From Beverwykella pulmonaria (Eukaryota; Ascomycota; Dothideomycetes; Pleosporales; Melanommataceae), in assembly GCA_001599595.1 (NCBI GenBank), contig BCHH01000001.1, forward strand, positions 664,305-728,304: a stretch of DNA of 64,000 nt, in the 5' to 3' direction. The notes under the pieces were generated by a model. That model was given only the letters and a program-made list of their open reading frames with translations. It did not search any database and was not told the DNA's origin. Position numbers and translations under genes: made by a program. Below are positions 31,211-42,198 of this stretch, piece by piece; within the stretch, counting starts at the first letter, position 1, and every line of letters starts with the position of its first letter.

Positions 31211-34200
31211 ATGGCAACACCACCAAACCGAACCGGCAGTGACGTCGCCACCCCTCCAGTGCCCTTCTCGTATGCACAAGCAGCTAAAGGTCTCTCTGCC
31301 ACACCTATCCCTGCGGTCGCCCCTAGCAAACCTTCTTCCGATAACACAGCAACCCCCAAAGACGCCTCTGCAGCGCCCTCCATACTTCCTGTAGCTTCCA
31401 CGATGAACTGGGCAGACGACGTGGAGGCAGATGACCCGCTCACTGAGAAATCGTCAAGCGTACGCGAGAATCGAAGCAATGGTGCACCACCGGCATCAAA
31501 ACAGGCCCCTCCCACCCAGCAGCCTGCCACGACATCCGTTCTGTCATCTCCTGATCTGGGCGCTTCATCATCGTCGACCGTGACGAAAGATGACGACGTC
31601 TCGTCATTACCAAACACATCGTCTGAGTCAACCTGGGAGAACAAATCACAGGCATCAACTTCTGTCGACAAGACTGCAGAGCCAGCCGAGAAGACTTCGG
31701 AAAAGGTCAAAGGGAAAGATCTGGAGCGCTCATCATTTAAGCCTCTCCAGGAGGCCCCAATACCAGTCGTGAACATTTGGAAGCAACGAGCAGATGAGGC
31801 GAAAGCGAAGGCAACGCAGCGGCCGACCCCCACAAAGCCATCTGCGACTTCGTCCTCCCCAACTATTCCAAATGGCGTAGCACATAGTCCCTCCGGACAA
31901 GGTGCCAAGAAAACCCGAGGTGCAGCAGGAGCTGATAAGGTTGAAGGAAGGGAGAAGGGTGCTGTAATCGAGAATAAGTTGAAAGGACGCGAGGAAGAGA
32001 AGGCGAACCAGCCCAAGAAGGATGCGAGATCTGAGGGTGATTTCGATAAGTCCAAGAAGGGCGGCAAAGGCAAACCAGTGGAGAAGGACGTTAAGCCCTC
32101 CACCACAGTCGTTCCTCCTCCACCTGCCCGTGACCAGGAGTCCTGGCCAACTCCAGAGACCGTCATCGATGAAGACAGGAAAAAGAGCCAGAACAAGGGT
32201 GAGAAGACTGATAGGGAGCGAAAGGAAAATGTACCTGCCGGAGCGCATGGGAAACAAGAGTGGGTGAAAGTCCCATACACTCCAACAGTGATATTCAACA
32301 CTCCATTACCTGGAGCTGCCTCATCACGGAGAGGTGGGCGAGGTGGGGGCCGCGGAGGAGCACAGACAAGCGGGAGAGCTACTGGATATGGTGCAAGTAG
32401 TGCTGGGAATCCTGAAAAGGATAGTTCTGCACCATCCACATTGCCGAACGGAGATCAGCCAAAGCGTGGCCGACCCGACGCATCCGCATCCCGTGACGCA
32501 TCCCCTCCCAAGGGCCAACGAACTGACAGTTCTGGCTCAACGACTGTGAAAGAGAAGTCGCCCGCGCTCACCAGAGATAAGCCTCCAAAATTTACAGCGG
32601 CGCCTGAGAATGAGACTCACTCAAGGAGGGGTTCTGTTATGACGGAGTCGGCATCTGGTTCCCAGCCCCCTAGCCAAACCAACACTTTCCCTCGTCAGTA
32701 TCCTTCGAATCGGCCCAATAAAGGCAGAAAAGGTGATGTTTCTGGTCAAGGAGAGCGGAGGAAAGATGGAGACTCAAGTTCGCCGACGAAAGAGAATGTA
32801 GGCCCATATGACAGGCGAACGTCAATAGCCACCCAGACAGATGGTAAATGAATCACCTGACACTTGTAAACGCATTACATTACTGATCTTCAGCAGTTCC
32901 AGAAGATAGCGAGCGACGAGCTTCCACTTTCCAGGAAGGCCATAATTCACAGCCTAAACAGGGTTCAAACAGTCACCGCCCATTTACCACGTTCTCCGGT
33001 CGCGATCGTCCCCGTGGCGGTGGTCGTGGTGGTCGTGGAAGCTACCAGAATGGCCATCAATTTACAAATGGCAATGCTCCGCCGCTGCAGTCTTCGTCCA
33101 CGTTCCCACTACGATCTCCGACCACTTTCCATCCAGATCAAAATGCATATTTCCCACCTGCGCCCGCTCATGGCCGTGGATATAGAGGGAACGGTTCCCG
33201 TTCACAGTCGGTGTCTACCGAAAACATGTATAACCGGATCCCCGGCTACCCTGGAGGACCTCAGCCACCTCCCATTCAGACATATATGGGGCAGATGTAT
33301 GACTATCCAATGATGCAGCCAATGAGTGCTGTGCCATTTAGTCCCTTTGGGGTGGACCAAAATACGCTCTTCTCCATGGTAACAACCCAATTGTATGAAA
33401 ATTTGGTCGACATATCCAAAATGTGTGCTAATATTAGCTAGGGAGTACTACTTCTCGGTTGAGAATTTATGCAAGGACATATATCTCCGGAAGCATATGG
33501 ATTCTAAAGGATTCGTTTACCTCAGTTTCATTTCTGAGTTCAATCGCATCAAGCAGCTCACCACAGACATGGAGTTGGTCAAGCTCGTCTGCTATCAGTC
33601 GAGAATAATTGAATTCCGTGTTGGACATGACGGTAAAGACAGAGTACGGCGACGAGAGGGATGGGAGCAGTGGGTGTTGGTTACGTCCGAGCGCGATGCT
33701 TCGGCACAGAATGATGGTCCAGATGAGCTACACAACCCGCCGATTCCTCATCCCAGTGGATTTGATAACTCTGGCATGCCTCGCTTCCCCGATATGTCTG
33801 CAGTTTCGCCCACTGGGCAGGCACCCTTTATCAACGAAGGCATCTATTCGACAATGAACGGTGGGCAGAGTCCTCCTACGACAGACAATATGCCCAACGG
33901 CACGGTTGCGGAAGGCTTGAATGGCTCCATGGTCGCTAATGGTCACCCTATCGAAACTTCGACAAAGACTGTGAGTGGTGAACCTGATTCATTTTCTGAC
34001 GAACAAGTCGAAAACTTGACTGTCATTGTCCGCATGCAAGACCAGCCTCAAACACAAGCCTTGCCTCCTGCCGCATCACGAACATTTTCTAATGGCACCA
34101 TCGATAGCAGAAGCAGTTTGCAGGACGAAACTGAGCAGGCAGCCGGCCGACAATCGAGCCTCAAGGTCAATGGCACTGAACCTTCTCAGGGGTAAGCCCA

Positions 34201-34818
34201 GGTGGCACGAGACTATCTGCCAGGATCCGCGCTGATGCCCATGGTAGTATTGATAGCAAAGTTCAAGATCAACCCCGGAGAACCTTGAGTCCCTTTGCGC
34301 CGGCTTCCGCTACGGCTCCTGTTCGTCTTTTTTGGGTCAAAGACCAAGTGACTCCCGTTGAATCCATTCCTTCCGACTCCACACACGAATCATACTATCA
34401 CCTTCGATCAAAAGCGCTTCAGCAGCGCCAAAGCTCCCCCCTTGGAAACTGCCCCCATGACATGGATGTCTTGTATCAATTCTGGTCTCATTTCCTCATC
34501 CGTAACTTCAACACTCAAATGTATGACCAGTTCCGCCAATTGGCCTTCGAGGATACCAATCATAGGATGTCCGATGTCGGCCTCAACAACCTGATCAAAT
34601 TCTATGGAGAATCTTTGTTATCGCCCCAGGGCCTAATTCGGGAGCGCGTTGCTCAGCATTACGTTGAGTTAGTGAAAAGGGAAATACTGGAGGATGCGTA
34701 TCGACGTCCAGCCTTCAAACAACTTCGGTCAGCTTTGCGCAACGATGTCCTTGATGACAAGAATCGAAGGCGCATTGATGATATGTTGGACCCAGATCTC
34801 AAGGCTTCATTGGAGTGA
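31211..34818 (+). CDS. La-related protein (LARP1 type), La motif plus DM15-like region
   Basis: Exons 31211-32843, 32894-33392, 33442-34191 and 34248-34818 give 1150 residues. LARP1-type proteins bind mRNA 5' ends and poly(A) and control translation; yeast relatives are Sro9/Slf1. The N-terminal half is disordered with RGG patches (SRRGGRGGGRGGAQ near 375; RGGGRGGRG in exon 2). The La motif lies at about 703-790: FSMVTTQLEYYFSVENLCKD, then YLRKHMDSKGFVYLSFISEF, then VKLVCYQSRIIEFR, joined across the second splice. The C-terminal 170 residues resemble the DM15 cap-binding region: VLYQFWSHFLIRNFNTQMYD, then FRQLAFEDTN, then LIKFYGESL. Polyadenylation-like AATAAA lies at 35068 and 35412. The first intron has tandem acceptors (CAGCAG), so two products differing by one Ala are possible. 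Confidence 0.92.
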
Positions 34819-35730
34819 AGCTGGCGTTCTCAACCCTGTCCCATTTTCCATGTTTTGGCTGGACGTGGGCCCGATTACCACCCTCTGATCTAGTGAAGTC
34901 GGCTTTACGATTCTCAGTGGTTATTTGTTTTGGCCTTCGTCCATATTACCCTTAATCTCACAAACTTTACCTCTGGGCGACTCCCAGGGATTTTTTGTTT
35001 TTGTTTCCGACAAAAAGTTTGTTTGGCGTTAGTACATGGCATGGCTGGTGGAGTGCATTTTCTTCTGAATAAAATAGACTTTAGCGGATGGATGACCGCA
35101 GAATCTTATGTTCACACGACAGCTATCGAACGAGATACCTGAACTTGGAAACCTGGGGACACCTTTCTCAAATCAAGGCTGGGGGTGGGGAATGGCATTG
35201 TGGCGTCCTGCATTTCATTACAAAGACCCAACTCCCACCTTTTCTTTCTCCACTATACCAGCATAGCGGCATTTGTTTTCTTCGACTCTGGAACGTGCTC
35301 ATTTTGTGTCCGCTGTTGCACAGCTCCAGGGGGTTCTTTTTTCTTTTCTTCGCGCCCTCCATTTTCTGTTCGCCTTTGTGAAGAATACACCTCCTGGGTA
35401 AGCGCCCAGTGAATAAAAGCTGTTCGCTCAGTGGGTTCTGATTTTTTCTGTAAACTACGAAAACAAGAAAGAAGATGCGTGTTACCTAGCAAACATTCCG
35501 ATCGACAATGCTCGCTTTTGCTTGGTGGTGAAGGTCAGATCTGTGAACCTGAGATCTTGAATCTTAGATCTGGTGCACGTGATTTGACGTCGGCCTAGAA
35601 TAACCTCCGATCTGCGAAATCTAGCCGGGTGGTGGCGAATCTGCGCCACGACATTAGGCACCCGGATTCCCCACACTTTGTCTCCCTCCCTCACCACTTT
35701 ATTCCACGTACTGGTTGTACAACGGACAGA
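34819..35730. other. Intergenic: LARP1 3' region and next promoter
   Basis: T-rich 3' untranslated sequence with AATAAA at 35068-35073 and 35412-35417. The part after about 35480 is the presumed promoter of the next plus-strand gene. No gene is seen. Confidence 0.55.
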
Positions 35731-37124
35731 ATGGCGCCCGCAGTGGTGCACCTCCATAAGCTGGTGGCTAAGAACGCGAAAGTGTTCAAGTGAGTCTTTA
35801 ACCTTGCCTCTCGCTGTTGTCGAACATGACGTTGACCGCTTTTAGGGCTGCCTGGCGACATACCGCAAACCTCATTCAGAATCAATTACCCCCATCCCTT
35901 AGACCTACCCAGGCTCAACTACAGCCCATACTTGTTCGAAATGCTCCTCGACACCCGCTTCACCAAGTGGCTTTCCTTAAGCAGAGCAAGGGTAGATGGT
36001 ATAGCACACACAGTGCGATTTCCGCCACCGTTCGACGTTTTACCACGTCCGCTGCCCGCGCTGGAGTCAAGTATGATAAGGCGTCATTCCCGAAGTCGCG
36101 AACTGCATCTGCGATTGCTGCCCATAGCGGCCGAGCTCCGTTCGCCTCGACTCTCCGCCCCAACTTGACCGGCGGGACCCTTGGACGAACCGCTGGCGGA
36201 TATGCTTGGGGGTCTGGACGTGCTGGCAGTGCGAGGTATTTCTCACACGGACCCGCGGCCCCGGCTCAAGTCGTCAACAATGTTTCCCAAGCCGTACGAG
36301 CGTTCTTGCTTTCTGGCCAGAAGGCGCAGTTCGACGGTATTGACCCGCACACTGGCGAGAAGCGCTTCAAGGGCGTTTCTGCCCTGCAGGACCAGGTCAA
36401 CCGCACCATGAGCAAAGTCTCCAAGGCTACACCCGGGTCTTACATTGCCTTCAACATCCACCCCACGGTCACTGCCCTCAGCCCGCTCAAGGCAGCGAAG
36501 AGCTTCGGTTCCTTCACACAGGAGAAGCAATCCCTCAACCAGGAGGGTCTCTTGGATCTTCTCTCGGTCGACTTCTCGCGCGCAGTCAAGGAACTGGCTA
36601 CCGTGCTCGGGGATCTCCAACGGCTCTCTGCACTAGGCGATCTACCTATGACGTATGAGTTGTCAACGCTTAAAGTGCATTTCCCTGGCTGTGACGCCGA
36701 AACCGTAGAGTCGATCTGTAATGAGTTTGGGATCCAACGCGGGGTTGTGCATCAGGATGAAGATTTCGATGCATTCGTCGGCACGGAAATCGCGCTGCTC
36801 TTCCCGTTCGCGTCGAGTCGCACACCCTCTGAGTGCTCTTTCTATGAGAAAAGTGTTACGGGGCGCCAGCAATCCATCGAGTGGCATACTATGATGTCCC
36901 CCCACATCCTGAGTGTGGATGAGTACTCGACACACTCGGACGCGGGCTTTGGTTTTGAGGAGATTGACGAGGAGCCTAATCCGTGGATTTCTTCGCCGTC
37001 TGGGTATGATAGTTTGCATAGTAGTGATCTGGAAGACGCAACGGATTTGCATACTCCGCTAGAGTATCAGGGGATCGAGGGGATTTACCGGTTTATGGAG
37101 CAGTGCGAACCAGCTTATAGATAG
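35731..37124 (+). CDS. Unrecognised protein with mitochondrial-type N-terminus
   Basis: Exons 35731-35789 and 35846-37124 give 445 residues. The ATG at 35731 was chosen because splicing at GTGAGT and TTTTAG joins it in phase to the long frame. The first 130 residues are rich in Arg, Ala, Ser and His with almost no acidic residues (WRHTANLIQNQLPP, GRWYSTHSAISATVRRFTTS), which resembles a mitochondrial targeting region. The centre looks folded: RVSALQDQVN-like sequence (GVSALQDQVNRTMSKV), then SYIAFNIHPTVTAL, then LKVHFPGCDAETVESICNEF, then GIQRGVVHQDEDFD. The C-terminus is acidic. I do not recognise a catalytic motif; I have a vague memory of relatives labelled casein kinase II beta, but the CK2-beta zinc-finger cysteines are absent, so that label is not used. 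Confidence 0.75.
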
Positions 37125-37822
37125 GAGGGTAGAGAGATATGAATGAGAAGGAGCGTGTGGAGGCGAGATAGGCGCAATTCCAGTTAGCTACAGATTGACC
37201 TGGCTGGAGTTTGTACGGATATGGATATATTAGGAAGCCACTCTTTCCTCTCTTATGTAGGTACGTAGGTATGAAGGCGGTCAAAATGATTGACTCAGTT
37301 CTCAAGCACAAACTCTCCACAAAACTATGACTGGCGCTCTAATTCCGAGCCAATATTGATTACAAGATATAGCTGTTTGTCAACATCGTGCCTGGAACTG
37401 GCAGGCCGATGTGCAAATGCGGACATACCCGCTTCCAGCCGCAAACTTAACTACTCCCTGCAGATACGGCACTATGATGTCTTCGCCCACCTCCTAAAAG
37501 CGCCCACATACAGAACTAGCCAATAGTGGGGTTTCTACTTAGCTATATTCTCTGTAGCCGAGTAGCCGAACACGGGAACGATTGAGTAAAAGATGGGATG
37601 GAAGGGCGCTAGAGCTTATTTCCGGCCAGGGCAGAAGCGGAGCTCATTCAGCAATTTTAACCACGATGAGTCTTTCACCGCGAAAACGCTGGGCTAAGAG
37701 GACCATGGATCTGCCGTCTTTCGCTTTTACTTTTACTTTAGCACGAGGACAATGACCTGCAACTCTAGCGACTGATCGAATAGATTGGAAGAGAAGGGCG
37801 AAAGCTTTCGTTATTACCGACT
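37125..37822. other. Intergenic between two plus-strand genes
   Basis: No gene is supported. A TTTTACTTTTACTTTA run near 37727 lies in the presumed promoter of the next gene. Confidence 0.5.
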
Positions 37823-39505
37823 ATGACAACCTTGACGAACATCACCACAACGTCGAATTTGGGCATCGAGAAAGAGATGGAGCGCGAGGATTTCGGCGAT
37901 GAAGGGAAGGTTGCGGGGTCAGAGAAGAGCGTCGATGAAGAGACTAGTATCGAGGGACTTGGCGAGCGACAGGAGGGCGCGAGGGAGAACAGCGTGGACG
38001 AGAACGGCGCGGCAGATGAAGAGAAGGTGGCTGACGTGCCCCCAGACGGAGGCTATGGATGGGTGTGCGTGGCGTGCTGTTTTGTTATCAATGCGTAAGT
38101 TGCTCTTCCTCCTTGGAAGTGAATAGAAATGAAGTTGGATAGACTGGCAGAGATACGGCTAACACCTCCCACAGACACACATGGGGTCTCAATTCGTCCT
38201 ACGGCGTCTTCCTTGCTTACTACCTTGCAAACTCCGTCTTCCCTTCTGCCACACGCCTCGAATACGCCTTCATCGGTGGTCTCTCCATCTCTCAAGCCTT
38301 GATTGTTTCTCCCGTCGCTACGCTCACCACACGTCTATACGGAACCCGGACCACGCTACTCATCGGCGTGTTCTTCGAAACTGCATCCTTCATCGGGGCC
38401 TCCTTCGCCACAAAGATTTGGCATTTGTTCCTCACGCAGGGAATATGCTTTGGCTGGGGCATGGGCTTCCTCTTCGTGGGCTCGGTCGTCATCGCGCCGC
38501 AGTGGTTCAGCACCAAACGCAGTCTCGCCAACGGGATTTCCGCCGCCGGATCCGGAACTGGGGGGCTGGTGTACTCGCTGGCTGCCCAGGCCATGATCCG
38601 GAACATCAGTCTCGCATGGGCCTTCAGGATCTTAGGCCTTGTAGCCTGCGTTGTAAACTTCGCAGCGGCGATGCTCGTCAAAGATCGCAATAAGCAAATC
38701 GGGTCCTCGCAGCTCTCCTTCCACTATAAGTTGTTTAAGAAACCGCAGTTCCTTGGCCTTCTCGCCTTTGGATTTACCAGCATGCTGGCATACGTAGTCC
38801 TCCTCTTCTCACTCCCCAATTACGCAAAGACGGTTGGTCTCACCGCAGCCCAAGGCTCCATCATCGGCGCCGTCTTGAATCTAGGACAAGCCTTGGGACG
38901 CCCGCCGATCGGCTATTTTAGCGACAGCTTCGGCCGTGTCAACATGGCAGCCTCTATGACATTTCTTGCAGGCTTCTTCACGTTAGTAGTCTGGTCCTTC
39001 GCAAAAACCTTCGGCGTCCTGGTTTTTTTCGCTATACTGGGGGGTATGTTTGCGGGTACATTTTGGGCCGTCGTAGCGCCTGTTTGGTCAGAAGTTATGG
39101 GCATTGTAGATTTGCCGAGTAGTCTGAGTATTACGTGGTTGGTCTTGGTTGTGCCTACAACTTGTAAGCTTCCCCCTCTCCTCGTTCCCCCTTGCCTCAT
39201 ACGCTAATGATAGGACAGTTTCCGAAGCTATCGCCCTTGAGATCGTCTCCTTCAATAACGGCAGTTATACGGGCGCCATCTTGTTCACGGGGTTCATGTA
39301 TGTGGGTGCCGCAGTGCTCATGTGGTTGGTACGGGCGTGGAAGATTGGGGATTTGGAGCGGGAGGCAGATATGCTGGAGAAAAGAAGGGAGAGGGAGCAG
39401 GGTGGGGATGCGGCGATGATCAGTGCAGGTGTGAGTGCACCTGCGAGGGGAAAGTTCAAGAGGAGCCCGTTTGTGAAGAGGTTGATTATGTGGCGGAAAC
39501 TCTAG
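37823..39505 (+). CDS. MFS transporter, monocarboxylate-transporter type
   Basis: Exons 37823-38094, 38175-39163 and 39219-39505 give 515 residues. The first 70 residues form an acidic cytosolic tail. The family signature at the first helix is PPDGGYGWVCVACCFVINA (about 72-90), the Asp-Gly-Gly-x-Gly-Trp motif of SLC16/Mch-type carriers. About twelve hydrophobic segments follow, including GLSISQALIVSPVATL, LLIGVFFETASFIGASF, GMGFLFVGSVVIAPQWF and FFAILGGMFAGTFWAVVAPV. The loop YFSDSFGRVN is the usual MFS loop between helices 8 and 9. Fungal members include carriers for organic acids, riboflavin and cluster products; the substrate cannot be read from sequence. The tail is basic (KFKRSPFVKRLIMWRKL). 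Confidence 0.92.
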
Positions 39506-40207
39506 GTTGCGATTTGGGATGGGATCGGGGAGAGGAGAATAGCAAAAGCGGCGTTAAGTAAAAGGGTGCAACAAGAAGAATTTGGCGAAGATACGCGTTG
39601 CTAGAAGAATGTGACACTTGGAAATTCTACATACATACACAAAAGCCTCATATCCAACAGAAATTCCAAGCATGTGCAAAACATTTATGTGGTGGTCCTC
39701 GGAGTGTTTTACATATACTTATTTCACATATCAGCGCCTCTAAGAAGAATAACATTGGCATAAATTAAAAGATGTTTGGGCTGTTGCAACTTGCAAGACC
39801 CCTGAAGCCGGATTTTTGTAGAGCCAGGTCGATCCCGTTGCCCAATGCTTGGACCCTTATTCTCCAGAACAACCTCGGACCTAGGAACATGCAGGAGAAT
39901 TCTCCGTGCTGATCGTCATTATGGGTGCCCGGTAACTGGGTGCAAGGACACAGATGCCTGGTCAAATTCTTCAATGTATGAGTTTCCTTAATCGCTGAAT
40001 TGGGGTTGACGGCAGGATGGATAGTTCTCAGCACGCAGACAGTCATGAAGCGCCGTGGCGCAGAAATACGAATTTAATAACTCTAGGATTGAAACTGGAT
40101 AGTCGTTGGGATATTTTAGGAGCTCCAGTCAACGTAAATTACAGACCCTAAATGCCGAAGATTCATACACGGACAAGTGAAGGGGATACACAGAATTCTC
40201 ACCCAAT
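39506..40207. other. Convergent intergenic region, transporter and TRM2 3' ends
   Basis: Plus-strand and minus-strand genes end here, so it holds two 3' untranslated regions. It is AT-rich on the left. No gene is seen. Confidence 0.55.
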
Positions 40208-42001
40208 TCAAGCACCACCGCCCGTCTCCACCTTTACCTCCTCCTTCACCGCACTTCCCTTCCTCCTCAAAACCGCCACCCCCTCCACATGCCCTGTCTG
40301 CGGGAAAAAGTCAAACCCACACAAACTCTCAATCTCATATCCTCCCACTCCTACACCCCAACCCCCATCCACGCCCTTCATCCCACCAACCAAGACCCCA
40401 ACATCCCTCGCTTGAGTATGCACATTACAGCTCACGTACACGATCCTTGCCGGTCCATACTCGACCAACTGCTTCAAAAAGCTCTCATCACAGCCTTTAC
40501 GTGGCGGGTCGATCATGACGACTGTTTCGGCAGCAGGGCTAGTGATGGACGAGAAGAGGGCGGCGGCGTCGGCGGCGATGAACTTTGCGGTTGAGGATGG
40601 AATGGAGTTTATTTCGGCGTTGGTGGTGGCAGAGGCTATACTCGAGGCGGATATGTCAATGCCGAGCGAGGTGGTAAAGAGGGATGACAAGGTGATTGTG
40701 AAGAGACCCGAGCCAGAGTATGCATCTATTAGATGTGTGATTTTGGTTGTAGTAGATTCGGGCAAGGGAGGGGGCAAAATGTGGGCTCGGATATACTGCG
40801 TGAAAACTGGTAGAATGCTGTTGTTGTTCTGGAAGAAGGCGCCCGCCGGGTTGATGAATTTGAAATCGTCAATATACTCGGTGGTTTTGGCGTTTGGGTT
40901 TGTGACACAGGTCTTCTTGTACACGTAGTCGCCTTTTCCTTCAATGACTACATCCTTCTCTTCTTCTCCCTTGGTGACTTCGTACACAGATTTCGGGATC
41001 CGTTCTGTGGTTTCCCGAAGCAGAAGTGTGGCGCCTTTGTGGTATTTTCCAAGTTCGTCAGCAACACGTTTCCGCTCTCTTGTGTTCCCTTTCCGGACCG
41101 CGTCGGTGCCGATGGGGCAGTCCTCGATGTCAATTGTAGCTCTAGTCCCCTTCTTCATGAACCCAATTGGCGGCAGTTTTTCGAACTTGCGGATAATGCC
41201 GTTCCTGCCATCACTCCTCCTAGCATCTGGCGGGCCGTCGAAATGCGGAGTGAGCTTAGTCCTGTACCCGTACTGCAGCGGCGATCCAATCGTATCTCCA
41301 ATCGCGGGGATGAGTTCCGGAGGGAGATTGGAGAAATTCTTGTACGCCTTCTCGACGATGGACTTCTTGTGCGCCAGTTGGTAGTCGTACGGGAGCATTT
41401 GGAACTGGCATCCGGAACAACTACCAAAGTACGAACACTTGACAAGCGAGTCATCTCTATGAGGCGACGGCGTGTGAACCTTGACAATATCCGCCATGGA
41501 ATACTTTTCCTTCTCGAAGTGCTTGAAGACCTTCGCCGTGACTACATCGCCTGGCACTGAAAACGGAATAACGTAGACGTGGTCCGAGTTCGAGTCGTTC
41601 TGCAAGCCCAGCCCGTCTCCAGTGGAAGAGATCTGGTGGATTGTGACTTCGATCTCGGCGAGTCGTTCTGGAAGCGGTTCAGACTCCCTCTTCTCTTCAC
41701 TTTCTAGACCCACGGATTTTAGCAGCGCGGTCACGTCTTCCAGCAGAACCTCTTCGTTGCTCCCGTTGGTCTTGAGGATCTGGTTGCTGTCACCGCCATG
41801 GCCCTTCCGCATTCTCTTGTTCTTGAACTTATAGCTCCCCCGGGACTCTTCCTGGTTCCGCAACGGCGTTTCTGCATATCTCTTCGCGCCGCTGGGTCCG
41901 GCAGCTGCTGCCGTAGAAGCCATCCTGTATGAAGCGGACCTGATGCTTCGACCACTGACAACCAGTGTTCTGAGCGAGGGGCGTAAGATGGAAGATATCA
42001 T
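40208..42001 (-). CDS. TRM2: tRNA (uracil-5-)-methyltransferase, m5U54
   Basis: A single exon of 597 codons. Trm2 methylates U54 in the T-loop of tRNAs using SAM. A TRAM-like domain lies at about 110-175 (EVTIHQISSTGDGLG, then VYVIPFSVPGDVVTAKV). A Cys cluster CSYFGSCSGCQFQ (Cys 189, 195, 198) corresponds to the iron-sulphur ligands of bacterial RumA. The methyltransferase domain has FINPAGAFFQNNN, then SAM motif DAYSGSGLFTITL (about 426), then MIDPPRKGCDESF (about 495), and the catalytic Cys in YVSCNVHTQARD (Cys 525). The first 26 residues (MISSILRPSLRTLVVSGRSI...) look like a mitochondrial presequence, and a second ATG at 41923 would start a form without it. The gene is head-to-head with uS5m. 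Confidence 0.94.
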   Translation of the reverse strand: MISSILRPSLRTLVVSGRSIRSASYRMASTAAAAGPSGAKRYAETPLRNQEESRGSYKFKNKRMRKGHGGDSNQILKTNGSNEEVLLEDVTALLKSVGLESEEKRESEPLPERLAEIEVTIHQISSTGDGLGLQNDSNSDHVYVIPFSVPGDVVTAKVFKHFEKEKYSMADIVKVHTPSPHRDDSLVKCSYFGSCSGCQFQMLPYDYQLAHKKSIVEKAYKNFSNLPPELIPAIGDTIGSPLQYGYRTKLTPHFDGPPDARRSDGRNGIIRKFEKLPPIGFMKKGTRATIDIEDCPIGTDAVRKGNTRERKRVADELGKYHKGATLLLRETTERIPKSVYEVTKGEEEKDVVIEGKGDYVYKKTCVTNPNAKTTEYIDDFKFINPAGAFFQNNNSILPVFTQYIRAHILPPPLPESTTTKITHLIDAYSGSGLFTITLSSLFTTSLGIDISASSIASATTNAEINSIPSSTAKFIAADAAALFSSITSPAAETVVMIDPPRKGCDESFLKQLVEYGPARIVYVSCNVHTQARDVGVLVGGMKGVDGGWGVGVGGYEIESLCGFDFFPQTGHVEGVAVLRRKGSAVKEEVKVETGGGA

Positions 42002-42198
42002 TCAGAACATTGGAAAAAGTTGGCACTCCAAAAAGACTTTCTGTGATTGGGCCCGCCAGTAGCTAGTGCGATAGCAGCCTTGGCGTCTATCAATTTTCGA
42101 AACTCCAAACACTACCGTCATTCGACCTCTTAGTCTTAGGACCGCGCCCTCCGCTCTCGCCTCCCGTACACACTCAATTGGGCTCCTCCAGCCTTACA
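42002..42198. promoter_or_regulatory. Compact divergent promoter TRM2/uS5m
   Basis: Only 197 bases separate the two start codons. No specific element is assigned. Confidence 0.7.

Noticed and set aside
31180..32439. 419-codon minus-strand frame opposite the LARP1-type gene
   Set aside because: The plus strand carries a well-supported family protein; the antisense frame is Ser/Phe/Leu-rich and has no recognisable domain.
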